From Micromonospora siamensis (GTDB lineage: Bacteria; Actinomycetota; Actinomycetes; Mycobacteriales; Micromonosporaceae), in NCBI RefSeq assembly GCF_900090305.1, contig NZ_LT607751.1, forward strand, positions 1,984,001 through 2,048,000: DNA of 64,000 nt, read 5' to 3'. The number at the start of each line of letters is the position of its first letter. Positions within the stretch are counted from its first letter, which is position 1. The position numbers were made by a program, and so were the translations under genes. Below are positions 26,023 through 34,494 of this stretch, one piece after another. The notes beneath the pieces were generated by a model that searched no databases, was not told the DNA's origin, and worked only from the letters and a program-made list of their open reading frames with translations.

Positions 26023-27276
26023 CTATCCGTTCGGCGAGGACCCGCTCGCCGGCTCGCGGACCGGCAGGGTGGCCAGCAACAGCAGCGCGAGCAGCACGTA
26101 CGCGTTGCGGAGCAGGAACTCCACCGGGTCGTCGGTGCGGTTCGGCGCCACCCCCCAGTCGGCGAACGTCACCACCCCGATCACGATCACGGCGGTGGTC
26201 ACGACGGCCAGCCCGTAGAGCCGGCCGCGGCGGCGCGTTCCGGCCGGGCCCGGGTCCGCGGAGAGGCCGGCGTCGACCAGGACCACCACCGCCGGGATGA
26301 ACCAGTAGATGTGGTGGGTCCAGGTGATCGGGCTGACCAGGGCACCCACCAGTCCGGTCAGGGTCAGTCCGGTGAGCTGGTCCCCGGCGCGCGCGGCACG
26401 GGCCGCCCGCCACAGCCCGTAGGCGGCGACCGTCACGGCGAGCAGCAGCCAGAGCGGCCGGGGTGGCAGCTGCGGGGTGGTGAAGCGGCTGAGCAGCCCG
26501 TACAGGGACTGGTTGCCGGTGTAGTCGGTGCGCCCGACCCGGTCGGTGGCCCACAGCTCGTGGGTCCAGAAGCGCCAGGAGTCGGCCGGCGCGACCACCG
26601 CGGCGACGCCGGTGGCGACGGCGGCCGTCACGCCCGCCACCACCGCGGCCCGCCAGCGCCGGCTCACCAGCAGGTAGACCAGGAAGATCCCCGGGAAGAG
26701 CTTGAGGGCGGTGGCCAGGCCGACGCCCACCCCGGCCCACCGCCGCCCCTCGGGTACGGCGAAGAGCAGGTCGGCCAGGATCAGCACCACCAGCAGCATG
26801 TTGATCTGACCGAAGGTGATCGTCTCGCGGGTGCTCTCCACGGCGAGCACCAGCAGCACCGCCACGGTCATGGTGAACAGCCGGGGCAGGCCATGCCGGG
26901 CGGTCAGCGGCCGGACCAGCCAGCCGGTGGTCACCAGCACACCGAGCAGGGTGAGCGCCGTGAAGATCGTGACCGTTGCGCCGAGGGGCAGCGCGGCGAA
27001 CGGGCGCAGCAGCAGGGCCGCGAACGGGGGATAGGTGAAGTACAGCGCACCCTGCACCCGGTCCGGCTGGACGTAGTCGTAGAGCGGGTGCCCGGCCGAC
27101 CACCAGTCCATCGCCCGCATGTAGATCTTGAGGTCGAAGAAGTCGTGCGCCCGCCCCGGCAGGTACAGCATCGGCAGCACCGCCGCCACCGCCAGCACCG
27201 TGACCAGCCGACGGGCCGTACGCCCCCGCTGCTCGTCGGCGCCCACGGCGGGTGGGTCGGCTGATTGCGCTGGCAC
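26023..27276 (-). CDS. GT87-type polyprenyl-phosphate-mannose glycosyltransferase (DUF2029)
   Basis: 417 residues with about ten helices. The GT-C arrangement is visible: a first loop with DFFDLKIYMRAMDWWSAGHPLYDY (acidic residues for the catalytic site), then LYFTYPPFAALLL, the family motif TFGQINMLLVVLILADLL, and GLATALKLFPGIFLVYLL. Members such as PimE add mannose from polyprenyl-phosphate-mannose to lipids or glycans outside the membrane. The acceptor is unknown. The GTG at 27276 is favoured because TAGGGT lies six bases before it, giving a leaderless transcript. It is divergent from orn. Confidence 0.85.
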   Translation of the reverse strand: MPAQSADPPAVGADEQRGRTARRLVTVLAVAAVLPMLYLPGRAHDFFDLKIYMRAMDWWSAGHPLYDYVQPDRVQGALYFTYPPFAALLLRPFAALPLGATVTIFTALTLLGVLVTTGWLVRPLTARHGLPRLFTMTVAVLLVLAVESTRETITFGQINMLLVVLILADLLFAVPEGRRWAGVGVGLATALKLFPGIFLVYLLVSRRWRAAVVAGVTAAVATGVAAVVAPADSWRFWTHELWATDRVGRTDYTGNQSLYGLLSRFTTPQLPPRPLWLLLAVTVAAYGLWRAARAARAGDQLTGLTLTGLVGALVSPITWTHHIYWFIPAVVVLVDAGLSADPGPAGTRRRGRLYGLAVVTTAVIVIGVVTFADWGVAPNRTDDPVEFLLRNAYVLLALLLLATLPVREPASGSSPNG

Positions 27277-27349
27277 TCCGAAACCCTAGCGGTCGGCCGG
27301 GCCGATGGTGCCCAGGCGCGGGCGGCCGGCCGGCGCGTAGTCTGTTGCG

Positions 27350-27940
27350 GTGGCTGACCTCCTTGTCTGGATCGACTGTGAGATGACCGGGTTGGATCTC
27401 GGCCGGGACGCCCTGATCGAGGTCGCGGCCCTGGTCACCGATCCGGATCTGAACGTGCTCGGCGACGGTGTCGACGTGGTGATCCACGCCGACGAGGCGG
27501 CCCTGGCGGGCATGCCGGAGATCGTCGCGACGATGCACGCCAAATCGGGTCTGACCGAGGAGGTACGGCGCTCCACGGTCACCCTGGCCGAGGCGGAGGA
27601 CATGGTCCTGGACTACGTCACCGCGCACGTCAAGGACCCGCGTACGGCACCGCTGTGCGGCAACTCGATCGCCACCGACCGGGGCTTCATCACCCGGGAC
27701 ATGCCCCGCCTCGACGCGCACCTGCACTACCGCATGATCGACGTCTCCTCGATCAAGGAACTCACCCGCCGCTGGTACCCGCGGGTGTACTTCGGGCAGC
27801 CGCAGAAGGGGCTCGCGCACCGCGCCCTGGCCGACATCCGGGAGAGCATCCGCGAGCTGGAGTACTACCGGCGGACGGTCTTCGTGCCGCTGCCCGGGCC
27901 GGACGTGGAGACCGCGAAGGCCATCGCCGCCGGGCTCTAG
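27350..27940 (+). CDS. orn: Oligoribonuclease
   Basis: 196 residues. A DEDDh 3'-5' exonuclease that degrades 2-5 nt RNAs and pGpG. Exo I is [10 protein letters not shown], Exo II is [10 protein letters not shown], and Exo III is [12 protein letters not shown] with the catalytic His. [14 protein letters not shown] is typical of Orn. It has the normal length for the family. The GTG start at 27350 is six bases after TAGTCT, a leaderless arrangement. It is followed by tRNA-His on the same strand. Confidence 0.96.
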   Translation: MADLLVWIDCEMTGLDLGRDALIEVAALVTDPDLNVLGDGVDVVIHADEAALAGMPEIVATMHAKSGLTEEVRRSTVTLAEAEDMVLDYVTAHVKDPRTAPLCGNSIATDRGFITRDMPRLDAHLHYRMIDVSSIKELTRRWYPRVYFGQPQKGLAHRALADIRESIRELEYYRRTVFVPLPGPDVETAKAIAAGL

Positions 27941-28029
27941 ACCGTGCGAAGGTGAACCCGCTGGACGGGCCGGGCGGGGGTGTGGCTATTATTAGTCCGC
28001 GCCGCCGGGCCTGCCCGAGCGGAGAGCAT

Positions 28030-28106
28030 GGTGGCTGTAGCTCAGTTGGCAGAGCACCGGGTTGTGGTCCCGGTTGTCGTGGGTTCAATTCCCATCAGTC
28101 ACCCCA
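28030..28106 (+). tRNA. tRNA-His (anticodon GTG)
   Basis: The acceptor GTGGCTG pairs with CAGTCAC, the anticodon loop TTGTGGT reads GTG, and the T-loop is TTCAATT. The base before position 1 is G (28030), the extra G-1 of tRNA-His, facing C73. A CCA end is encoded (28104-28106). A T-tailed hairpin follows at once. Confidence 0.96.
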
Positions 28107-28108
28107 TT

Positions 28109-28144
28109 GACGAAGGCCCCCTCCGGTCGGAGGGGGCCTTCGTC
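28109..28144 (+). terminator. Terminator of tRNA-His
   Basis: A perfect 16-bp stem, GACGAAGGCCCCCTCC with its complement, and a GGTC loop start three bases after the tRNA CCA and are followed by GTTTCG. Confidence 0.85.
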
Positions 28145-28213
28145 GTTTCGTCCGTCCGTCGAGCGCGCGAGGCCCGCCGGGCCCGGTCTCCCGGGCCCGG
28201 CGGTGCGGTCGGC

Positions 28214-29464
28214 TCAGTTCGCCGGGGTGTACGGCAGGGCGCTGCCCTTGACGTACTCGTCCCAGCTGATGTTCCAGTCGGTCCAGCCGTTGCCGAGTTG
28301 CAACTTCCGCTCGGTGCCCTTGACGGTGATCGGGTCACCCATCCGGGTGTTGGCGAACAGCCAGGCCCCGTCGGCCATCGACACGTTCACGCAGCCGTGC
28401 GAGACGTTGACGCTGCCCTGCTGCCCCTCCGACCAGGGCGCGGCGTGGATGAACTCGCCACCCCAGGTCAGCCGCTGGGCGAAGTCGATGTCCGTGCGGT
28501 AGCCCTCCTCCGGGCCCAGCTCCTCACGGGTGTCGAAGACCGTCTTGCGCAGCTTCTCGATGACCACCATCGTGCCGCTCGACGACGGGGTGGTCTTCTT
28601 GCCGAGGCTCACCAGGATCGTCTTGACGACCTTGCCGTCCCGGGTGACCGTCATCTTCTTGGTGGCGTTGTCCACCGTCATCACGAACGACGGTCCGATC
28701 TTGATGTCGACGCCGAAGTCGGAGCGGCCGTACCAGCCGTCGCCCATCGGCACGCCCTTGGCCCGCACCTGGTACGACACCTTGCTGCCGGCCTTCCAGA
28801 AGGTCTTCGGGCGGTACCGGATCTCGGTGGGGCTGCTCCAGTGCCAGACGCCCTCCTGGGCCGGTACCGAGGTGACCGACATTCGGCGCTCGATGTCGTC
28901 CCGGTAGTCCGCCGGGATGGCCCGGCCGAACCGGACGATCAGCGGCATGGCCACCCCGACGACCTGGTTGTCGCCGAGGAAGCTGCTCACCCGGACCAGG
29001 TTGGGCTGCTTCATGACGGTGAACTTGCTGGTCGCCGTGAACGGCTTGTCGTCGTCGCCCGTGGCGGTGACCGTCGCCGTGTACGTCTCACCCCACTTCA
29101 GGGCGTCGGTCGGGGTGAACTTCCGACCGTCCTTGGCCAGCTTGCCCTCGACCTCCTCGCCGGCGGAGTCCTTGAGCGCGAACTCGGTCTCCTGAGCCTG
29201 CTTGGCGGTGAACGCCACGGTGGTCAGGGCGGGCACGTCGGTGGCGTCGGCGGCCGGGGCGGTGATGGTGGCGGACGCCTTGGGCGGTTGCTCGCTCGGG
29301 CTCTGCCACGTCGACGGCTTGTCGCCGTCCTTGCTTCCGCCGCCGCTGTCGGTGCAGGCGGAGGTGAACGCCAGCGCGACAGCGAGCGCGCCCGCCGCCC
29401 ACCCACGGCGTCGCCCGGCGCGACGGGGGCCGCGCCGGCTCAGCTGGTCATGGTCAGCTCGCAT
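28214..29464 (-). CDS. L,D-transpeptidase lipoprotein (YkuD domain with Ig-like domains)
   Basis: 416 residues from ATG 29464, supported by GAGG five bases upstream. A twin-Arg-like basic n-region leads to a lipobox LAFTSAC, so the Cys is probably lipidated. Two beta domains follow (about 55-160 and 160-265), then the YkuD domain (about 270-395) with the HAAPWSEGQQG strand and the active-site SHGCVN, Cys near residue 357. This is the domain order of mycobacterial LdtMt2-type enzymes, which make 3-3 peptidoglycan cross-links and resist most penicillins. A closely related copy lies directly upstream, so the pair is a tandem duplication. Confidence 0.95.
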   Translation of the reverse strand: MRADHDQLSRRGPRRAGRRRGWAAGALAVALAFTSACTDSGGGSKDGDKPSTWQSPSEQPPKASATITAPAADATDVPALTTVAFTAKQAQETEFALKDSAGEEVEGKLAKDGRKFTPTDALKWGETYTATVTATGDDDKPFTATSKFTVMKQPNLVRVSSFLGDNQVVGVAMPLIVRFGRAIPADYRDDIERRMSVTSVPAQEGVWHWSSPTEIRYRPKTFWKAGSKVSYQVRAKGVPMGDGWYGRSDFGVDIKIGPSFVMTVDNATKKMTVTRDGKVVKTILVSLGKKTTPSSSGTMVVIEKLRKTVFDTREELGPEEGYRTDIDFAQRLTWGGEFIHAAPWSEGQQGSVNVSHGCVNVSMADGAWLFANTRMGDPITVKGTERKLQLGNGWTDWNISWDEYVKGSALPYTPAN

Positions 29465-29650
29465 GATTCCCTCACAGTTGTGTCCCCGTCCCATCGTCTC
29501 TCACCGACGTGCGGGGGCGGGTGACGGTTGCCGGGGGTGAGCCGGAACACCCCGACCATGATGTACCAACAGCGCCCGCCAGGGGCATCGGGATACCGAC
29601 ATATGTATCACTTTGAGTAGTGGTTGCCTGGCGTGGAGTAGCCCTGAGGG

Positions 29651-30955
29651 TCAGCGCAGGGCCGGACCGGCCCCGCCGGTCGGCACCGGCAACGCGCTGC
29701 CCTTGACGAACTCCGCCCAGCTCAGGTTCCACGCCGTCCAGCCGTTGCCGTGCGCCAGGCGACGCTCGGTGCCGCGTACGGTGACCGGGTCGCCGACCTT
29801 GGTGTTCGCGAACAGCCAGCGGCCGTGCGCCATGGAGACGTTCACGCAGCCGTGCGAGACGTTGCGCCGGCCCTGCTGCCCCTCCGACCAGGGCGCCGCG
29901 TGGATGTACTCCCCGCCCCAGGTGAGGCGCTGCGCGAAGTCGATCTCGGTGACGTACTGGTTCTCCGGGTCCGGCTCGTCGCGGGTGTCGAAGGTGGTGT
30001 GCTCCTTCTTCTCCATCACGACCATGGTGCCGCTGGAGGAGGGGGTGCTCTTCTTGCCCAGGCTCACCGGCAGGGTGCGGACCACCTTGCCGTCCTCGTA
30101 CACGGTCATCTTCTTGGTGGCGTTGTCCACCTTCATCTCGAAGGCCCGGCCGATCTTCACCGTCGCCGTACGGTCGACGTTGCCGTGGCGGCCGTTGCTC
30201 AGCGGCACGCCGGCCAGCCCGATCCGCACGTCGATGGTGGTGCCGGGCCGCCAGTACTCCGGCGCCCGGTAGTACGCCTGGGTGCCGTTGGAGAACCAGT
30301 GCCAGGCGCCGGGCTGCGGCGGATCGGTGCGGACGAACATCCGCCGCTGCATCGCCGCGCGGTCCTTGGCCGGGATACCGGGGTGGAACTCGGCGACCAC
30401 CGGCATCGCCACGCCGTAGGTGTGGCCGTCGGCGAGGTAGAGCCCCGAGCCGATCATGGAACCCGGCTTCCCCATCGTGGTGAAGGTGCTGGTGCCCCGG
30501 CGCGCGGCGCCGTCCGGGCCGGTCCCGGTGACCGTGGCGGTGTAGCGGGTGGCGTACTTCAGCGGCGTGGACGGCACCCACGACGAGCCGTCGACGCGCC
30601 ACCGGCCGGGCACCTTGTCGCCGTTCGCGGCGACCAGGGTGACCTCGCCGAGTTCGCCGCCGCTCGGGGCCTTGGCGCTGATCTCCGTGCTGATCGGGCG
30701 CCGGGTCGCGCCGTTCGCGGGCGTGACCCGCAGGGCCGGCGCCGCCGACCCGCTCGGCGTCGGAGTGCCGGATGCCGCCGGGTCGCCGGACGACCCTGGG
30801 GCACCGGACGGCGGCGCGGCCGTCGCCTCGGCTGCCGCTCCCGTCCCCCCGGCGAACTCGGCCTGCTTGTCATCCCCACCGCATCCGGTCAGCGTCAGTG
30901 ACGCCGCCAGGACCAGGACGCCCACCATCGCCCTGGCCCGCGTGAACCTGCCCAT
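29651..30955 (-). CDS. Second L,D-transpeptidase lipoprotein, paralogue of its neighbour
   Basis: 434 residues from ATG 30955, with AGGGG five bases upstream; ATG 30988 is an alternative. The lipobox LTLTGC is followed by a Gly/Ser/Pro-rich linker of about 70 residues that is longer than in the neighbour. Ig-like domains follow, then the YkuD domain with HAAPWSEGQQGRRNVSHGCVNVSMAHG. DNATKKMTVYEDGKVVRTLPVSLGKKSTPSSSGTMVVMEKK is nearly identical in the two proteins, while the N-terminal domains differ more. Non-redundant use of two Ldts under different conditions is common in actinobacteria. 186 bases separate the genes, enough for separate promoters. A GATAC-N8-GTATC dyad around ACATATGT (29592-29609) lies in that gap. 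Confidence 0.94.
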   Translation of the reverse strand: MGRFTRARAMVGVLVLAASLTLTGCGGDDKQAEFAGGTGAAAEATAAPPSGAPGSSGDPAASGTPTPSGSAAPALRVTPANGATRRPISTEISAKAPSGGELGEVTLVAANGDKVPGRWRVDGSSWVPSTPLKYATRYTATVTGTGPDGAARRGTSTFTTMGKPGSMIGSGLYLADGHTYGVAMPVVAEFHPGIPAKDRAAMQRRMFVRTDPPQPGAWHWFSNGTQAYYRAPEYWRPGTTIDVRIGLAGVPLSNGRHGNVDRTATVKIGRAFEMKVDNATKKMTVYEDGKVVRTLPVSLGKKSTPSSSGTMVVMEKKEHTTFDTRDEPDPENQYVTEIDFAQRLTWGGEYIHAAPWSEGQQGRRNVSHGCVNVSMAHGRWLFANTKVGDPVTVRGTERRLAHGNGWTAWNLSWAEFVKGSALPVPTGGAGPALR

Positions 30956-31141
30956 CCCCACCCCTGTCCTCGCGCGCTTGGCGGACATGGTGCCGTACCC
31001 GGACGTCGGCTTCCGTCCCGTAGCCCTTCGGCCGGGGTCTTTGCGGGGGTTTTGCCGGATAATCCGAGCCGAAGGGGGGAGTGGGGAACCGGTTGGAACC
31101 AGGCTCCGAGCCCGTGCTAATCTTCTCTCCGTTGCCAACGA

Positions 31142-31217
31142 GCGCCGCTAGCTCAACTGGCAGAGCAGCGGACTCTTAATCCGCGGGTTCGGGGTTCGAG
31201 TCCCTGGCGGCGCACCA
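31142..31217 (+). tRNA. tRNA-Lys (anticodon CTT), copy 1
   Basis: The acceptor GCGCCGC pairs with GCGGCGC, the D-arm reads GCTCAACTGGCAGAGC, the anticodon loop CTCTTAA gives CTT, and the T-loop is TTCGAGT. CCA is encoded. It is identical base for base to the copy at 32211. A hairpin terminator (31225-31260) with TTTCT follows. Confidence 0.96.
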
Positions 31218-31224
31218 ACAAGCG

Positions 31225-31265
31225 AGGCCCTGATTCGGCGGTTCCTGCCGATCGGGGCCTTTCTC
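31225..31265 (+). terminator. Terminator of tRNA-Lys copy 1
   Basis: AGGCCCTGATTCGGC pairs imperfectly with GCCGATCGGGGCCT and is followed by TTTCT. Stem sequence and loop differ from the copy-2 terminator, although both keep the GGCC/GGCCT base. Confidence 0.7.
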
Positions 31266-31444
31266 GTGTACGCCAGCGGTCGTGTCGTGACCGGCGCCGG
31301 GTGCCGCCGGTGGGCCCAGTGCCCCGCCCGCCGGTGAGGGTGTCCCAGCCGGCCACCCCGCGGGTGGACAACCGGCTGGGCCCGACCGCGCGTCGGCTGT
31401 GGAGGGTCACCCACCGTCCTTGCCGCTGCCGCGATACTGGGCCC

Positions 31445-32152
31445 ATGTCGGTCCTTCGCCGGGTGCTCAGCCGGATCCGTGCCGCCAACCGGGCCCGCTG
31501 GCTGCGGCGCGGCCTGCTGGTCGCTTCGCTCGCCGTCGTGCTGGCCGGCGCGGTCACCGGCGGCAGCGTGGTCTGGGTACGCTCCGGCGCGAGCGGCCAC
31601 ACCTTCACCGTCGGGGACGTCCCCGAGGCGCCGGTGGCGCTGGTGCTGGGCGCGCAGATCGATCCCGGCGGGCAGCCCTCGGCGTTCCTGGCCGCCCGGC
31701 TGGAGATCGCGCGGCAACTGCTCGCCGCCGGCAAGGTCCACGCCATCCTCGTCTCCGGCGACCACATGGACTGGGGCTACGACGAGCCGGGCGCGATGCG
31801 CCGGTGGCTGGTCGACCGGGGCGTTCCCGACCGCAAGGTGGTGCTCGACCACGCCGGCTTCGACACGTACGACTCGTGCGCCCGGGCCAGGCGGATCTTC
31901 GGGGTACGCCAGGCCACCGTGGTCACCCAGTCCTTCCACCTCGACCGGGCGGTGACGCTCTGCCGGGCGCTCGGCGTCGAGGCCAACGGCGTCGGCGACG
32001 AGACCGCCAGGCGGTACGCGCCGTTGTGGGTCCGGGGCGTGGTGCGCGAGTACGGGGCCGCGGACAAGGCGGCGTGGGACGTGCTGTCCGGGCGCGACCC
32101 GGTGCACCTGGGCCGGCACGAGACCGGCGTCGAGGACGCCCTGCGGAGCTGA
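31445..32152 (+). CDS. SanA/YdcF-like DUF218 membrane protein
   Basis: 235 residues from ATG 31445. One N-terminal helix (about 24-43) is followed by a DUF218 domain: VALVLGAQIDPGGQPSAFLAARLEIARQLLAAGKVHAILVSGDH, then DTYDSCARARRIFGVRQATVVTQSFHLDRAVTLCRALGVEA. These match SanA, which affects vancomycin permeability in enterobacteria, and the YdcF family. The domain faces outside. A GATACT hexamer six bases before the ATG may serve as a leaderless -10. The gene is bracketed by two identical tRNA-Lys genes. Confidence 0.88.
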   Translation: MSVLRRVLSRIRAANRARWLRRGLLVASLAVVLAGAVTGGSVVWVRSGASGHTFTVGDVPEAPVALVLGAQIDPGGQPSAFLAARLEIARQLLAAGKVHAILVSGDHMDWGYDEPGAMRRWLVDRGVPDRKVVLDHAGFDTYDSCARARRIFGVRQATVVTQSFHLDRAVTLCRALGVEANGVGDETARRYAPLWVRGVVREYGAADKAAWDVLSGRDPVHLGRHETGVEDALRS

Positions 32153-32210
32153 GGTGCCCGCTTCGCGGGGTGGCCGGGGGCCTGCTATCGTTTCTCCCCG
32201 TTGCCGATGA

Positions 32211-32286
32211 GCGCCGCTAGCTCAACTGGCAGAGCAGCGGACTCTTAATCCGCGGGTTCGGGGTTCGAGTCCCTGGCGGCGCACCA
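32211..32286 (+). tRNA. tRNA-Lys (anticodon CTT), copy 2
   Basis: Identical in all 76 bases, including CCA, to the copy at 31142. The 20 or so bases upstream are also similar (CTCCGTTGCC versus CCCCGTTGCC), which points to duplication of gene plus promoter. It is followed by its own hairpin with TTTTT. Confidence 0.96.
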
Positions 32287-32292
32287 ACGAGC

Positions 32293-32334
32293 AGGGCCCT
32301 GACCTGGTGGTTCACACCGGGTCGGGGCCTTTTT
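32293..32334 (+). terminator. Terminator of tRNA-Lys copy 2
   Basis: A GGCCCTGACCTGGTG arm and a CACCGGGTCGGGGCC arm form an imperfect stem ending in TTTTT (32330-32334). Confidence 0.75.
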
Positions 32335-32401
32335 CGCGTGAGTCGCTGGTGGGTGGTCGCCTGGCACGGGACCTCATCGCGCCGCGACCCGCCGTTCCCG
32401 G

Positions 32402-33637
32402 TCAGTCGGAAGGGTCGGCCAGCGCGGTCACCTTGCGCACCAGAACGGACCGCTCGCGTTGGTTTGCGCAGAGCCGGGTGGCCTGCTCCAGCTCGGCCCG
32501 CGCCTCCGCTCGCCGACCGAGCCGGGCCAGCAGCTCCCCGCGTACGGTCGGGAGCAGATGCGAGCCGGGGAGCCGGTCCAGGGCGATCAGCTCGTCGACG
32601 ATGGCCAGGGCCTGCGCCGGGCCCGAGGCCATGGCGACGGCGACGGCCCGGTTGAGCTCGACCACGGGCGAGGGGGCGACACGGCCCAGCGCCTCGTAGA
32701 GCAGCACGATCCGGTCCCAGTCGGTCGTCTCGACCGAGCACGCGGACGCGTGGGTGGCGGCGATCGCCGCCTGCAGCCCGTAGGGGCCCAGGCCGCCCCT
32801 CGACGCCCTGGCCAGCGCGGCCAGCCCTCGGCGGATCGCCGAGTGGTCCCAGCGGCGCCGGTCCTGGTCGGTCAGCAGGATGGGCGAACCGTCCGGTGCG
32901 GTCCGGGCCGGGAAGCGCGCGGCCGTCAGCTCGCACAGGGCCAGCAGGCCGTGCACCTCCGGCTCGTCGGGCAGCAGGGCGGCCAGCGTGCGGGCCAGCC
33001 GGACCGCCTCGTACGCCAGGTCGGGGCGGAGCAGCCGGTCACCGGAGGTGGCCGTCGACCCCTCGGTGAAGATCACGTAGAGGACGCTGAGCACGCCGCC
33101 CAGCCGCTCCCGGCGCTCGTCGGCCACCGGTAGTGCGAACGGCACCCCGGCCGCCGCGATCGTCTTCTTGCCCCGGGTGATGCGGGCCTGCACCGTCGGC
33201 ACCGGCACGAGGAACGCGCGGGCGATCTCCGCACTGGACAGGCCGGCGACCACGCGCAGGGTCAGCGCCACCCGGGCCTCCCGGGACAGCACCGGGTGGC
33301 AGCTGACGAACATCAGCGCCAGGACGTCGTCGTCGATCCGGTCGGGGTCGACGTCGTCGACCGCCGGGTCGCTCGCCGCGTCCGCCGCCAGCAGTGCGTA
33401 CCGGTCCTGCAGCGCGGCCCGGCGGCGGATCATGTCGATCGCCCGCCGCCGGGCCGTGGCCATCAACCAGCCGGCCGGACTGGCCGGTGCGACCAGCGGC
33501 CACGACACCAGCGCCTCGGCCACCGCCTCCTGGGCGGCGTCCTCGGCCAGCCCGAAATCGCCGGTGAACCGGGTCAGCGCGGCGACGATCCGCGCCGACT
33601 CGATCCGCCAGACCGCCTCGACGTCGGCCGGACCCAT
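32402..33637 (-). CDS. ECF42-group RNA polymerase sigma factor with C-terminal extension (DUF6596/TPR-like)
   Basis: 411 residues, about twice a normal ECF sigma factor. Regions 2 and 4 occupy about 1-170 (DFGLAEDAAQEAVAEALVSWPLVAPASPAGWLMATARRRAIDMIRRR and RVVAGLSSAEIARAFLVPVPTVQARITRGKKTI). The roughly 230-residue C-terminal extension is helical, with YVIFTEGSTATSGDRLLRPDLAYEAVRLARTLAALLPDEPEVHGLLAL as the hallmark of this group and TPR-like helices at the end. ECF42 factors lack classical anti-sigma factors. The extension is reported to control activity, and they are paired with DGPF/YCII proteins. Exactly that partner is upstream, with a one-base TGATG stop-start overlap. Confidence 0.92.
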   Translation of the reverse strand: MGPADVEAVWRIESARIVAALTRFTGDFGLAEDAAQEAVAEALVSWPLVAPASPAGWLMATARRRAIDMIRRRAALQDRYALLAADAASDPAVDDVDPDRIDDDVLALMFVSCHPVLSREARVALTLRVVAGLSSAEIARAFLVPVPTVQARITRGKKTIAAAGVPFALPVADERRERLGGVLSVLYVIFTEGSTATSGDRLLRPDLAYEAVRLARTLAALLPDEPEVHGLLALCELTAARFPARTAPDGSPILLTDQDRRRWDHSAIRRGLAALARASRGGLGPYGLQAAIAATHASACSVETTDWDRIVLLYEALGRVAPSPVVELNRAVAVAMASGPAQALAIVDELIALDRLPGSHLLPTVRGELLARLGRRAEARAELEQATRLCANQRERSVLVRKVTALADPSD

Positions 33638-34056
33638 CAGGTTCGGCCGGAGCCCTGGCTGACGGCGTCTTCCGTGGCGACCCGCTCGTGTTCCTGCGGC
33701 AGTTCGTCATCCCCGAGCACCCGCCGGACCTCGATCTTCGATCCGGGAGCCGCCGGGACCCGCCGGGCCCACTCGACCGCCTCCTCCTCCTTCGAGGCGA
33801 CGTCGAGCAGGAAGTAGCCCCCGAACAGCTCCTTCGTCTCGCCGTACGGCCCGTCGGTCACCACCGGGACCTCACCGCTGAAGTCGACCACGACGCCCCG
33901 GCTCGCGTCGTCCAGGCCCTCCGCGGCGAGCAGGACACCGGCCTTGACCATGTCCCCGATGAACTCCCCCGTCGCGGCCATCAACCGCTCGATGTCGGCC
34001 ATCATCGCCGCGTTCGACTCGTCGGTGCCCCGCATGATCAGCATGTACTTCGACAT
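33637..34056 (-). CDS. YCII/DGPF-family protein, partner of the ECF42 sigma factor
   Basis: 139 residues. It begins MSKYMLIMRGTDES and has the motif VTDGPYGETKELFGGYFLLDVASKEEEAVEWARRVPAAP. The DGP(F/Y) triplet names the family, with Tyr here in place of Phe. Such proteins are the usual targets and companions of ECF42 sigma factors; a biochemical role is not firmly known. GAGGAG precedes the ATG. The TGATG overlap makes translation of the sigma factor dependent on this gene. Confidence 0.92.
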   Translation of the reverse strand: MSKYMLIMRGTDESNAAMMADIERLMAATGEFIGDMVKAGVLLAAEGLDDASRGVVVDFSGEVPVVTDGPYGETKELFGGYFLLDVASKEEEAVEWARRVPAAPGSKIEVRRVLGDDELPQEHERVATEDAVSQGSGRT

Positions 34057-34177
34057 CTGCTTCTCCTCGTCCGGCCGGGTCGCCTCTCGACCCTCGCACC
34101 CTCAGGTCGAACGGGCAGCCCGCCGATCGACACCGCCCCGGAGGAATGTCGCGCCGGGCCGCGGTCGGGTGCGAGTC

Positions 34178-34432
34178 TCAGGCGCTGCGCAGTTCCCGGC
34201 CGGCGCGGTTGAGCCACGCCAGCGCCCGGACGCTGTCGTACGTGCCCGCCTTCAACTGCGCCGCGGCGTTGGACGCGGTCTGGTACAGGTGCTCCGCGTC
34301 CGGCGTGCCCCTGCACTCGATGGCAAGCACGGCGAGGGCTTCCACGCTCTCCCAGCTGCCCGGTTTCAAGGACCCGGCGGCTTCCAGGGCGCGTTGCAGC
34401 GGTGGGCGTTGATCGTGGCGGTGTCCGAACAT
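34178..34432 (-). CDS. Small hypothetical protein with an internal two-fold repeat
   Basis: 84 residues, not recognised. Two similar segments, LKPGSWESVEALAVLA (about 22-37) and LKAGTYDSVRALAWLN (about 60-75), share the pattern LKxGxxxSVxALAxL and are joined by a Cys-containing linker. Each repeat probably forms a helical hairpin. AGGGGA five bases before the ATG and normal codon use suggest that it is real. It stands alone between the DGPF gene and the GNAT-reductase fusion, all on the minus strand. Confidence 0.6.
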   Translation of the reverse strand: MFGHRHDQRPPLQRALEAAGSLKPGSWESVEALAVLAIECRGTPDAEHLYQTASNAAAQLKAGTYDSVRALAWLNRAGRELRSA

Positions 34433-34494
34433 GAAGGTCCCCTGCCATGGACTGAGTTTGCTGGACGGTGTGACGGGTCGACCCTAGAGCGTGC

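Noticed and set aside
24761..27820. A 1019-codon minus-strand open frame
   Set aside because: It runs antisense to the 24963-26015 membrane protein and orn and covers GT87 out of frame. Composition is the Arg/Pro/Gly-rich pattern of a high-GC shadow frame with no domain.
29592..29609. GATAC-N8-GTATC dyad as a strong operator before the first L,D-transpeptidase gene
   Set aside because: Short arms and no second copy near the paralogue; it may be chance or simply part of an AT-richer promoter.
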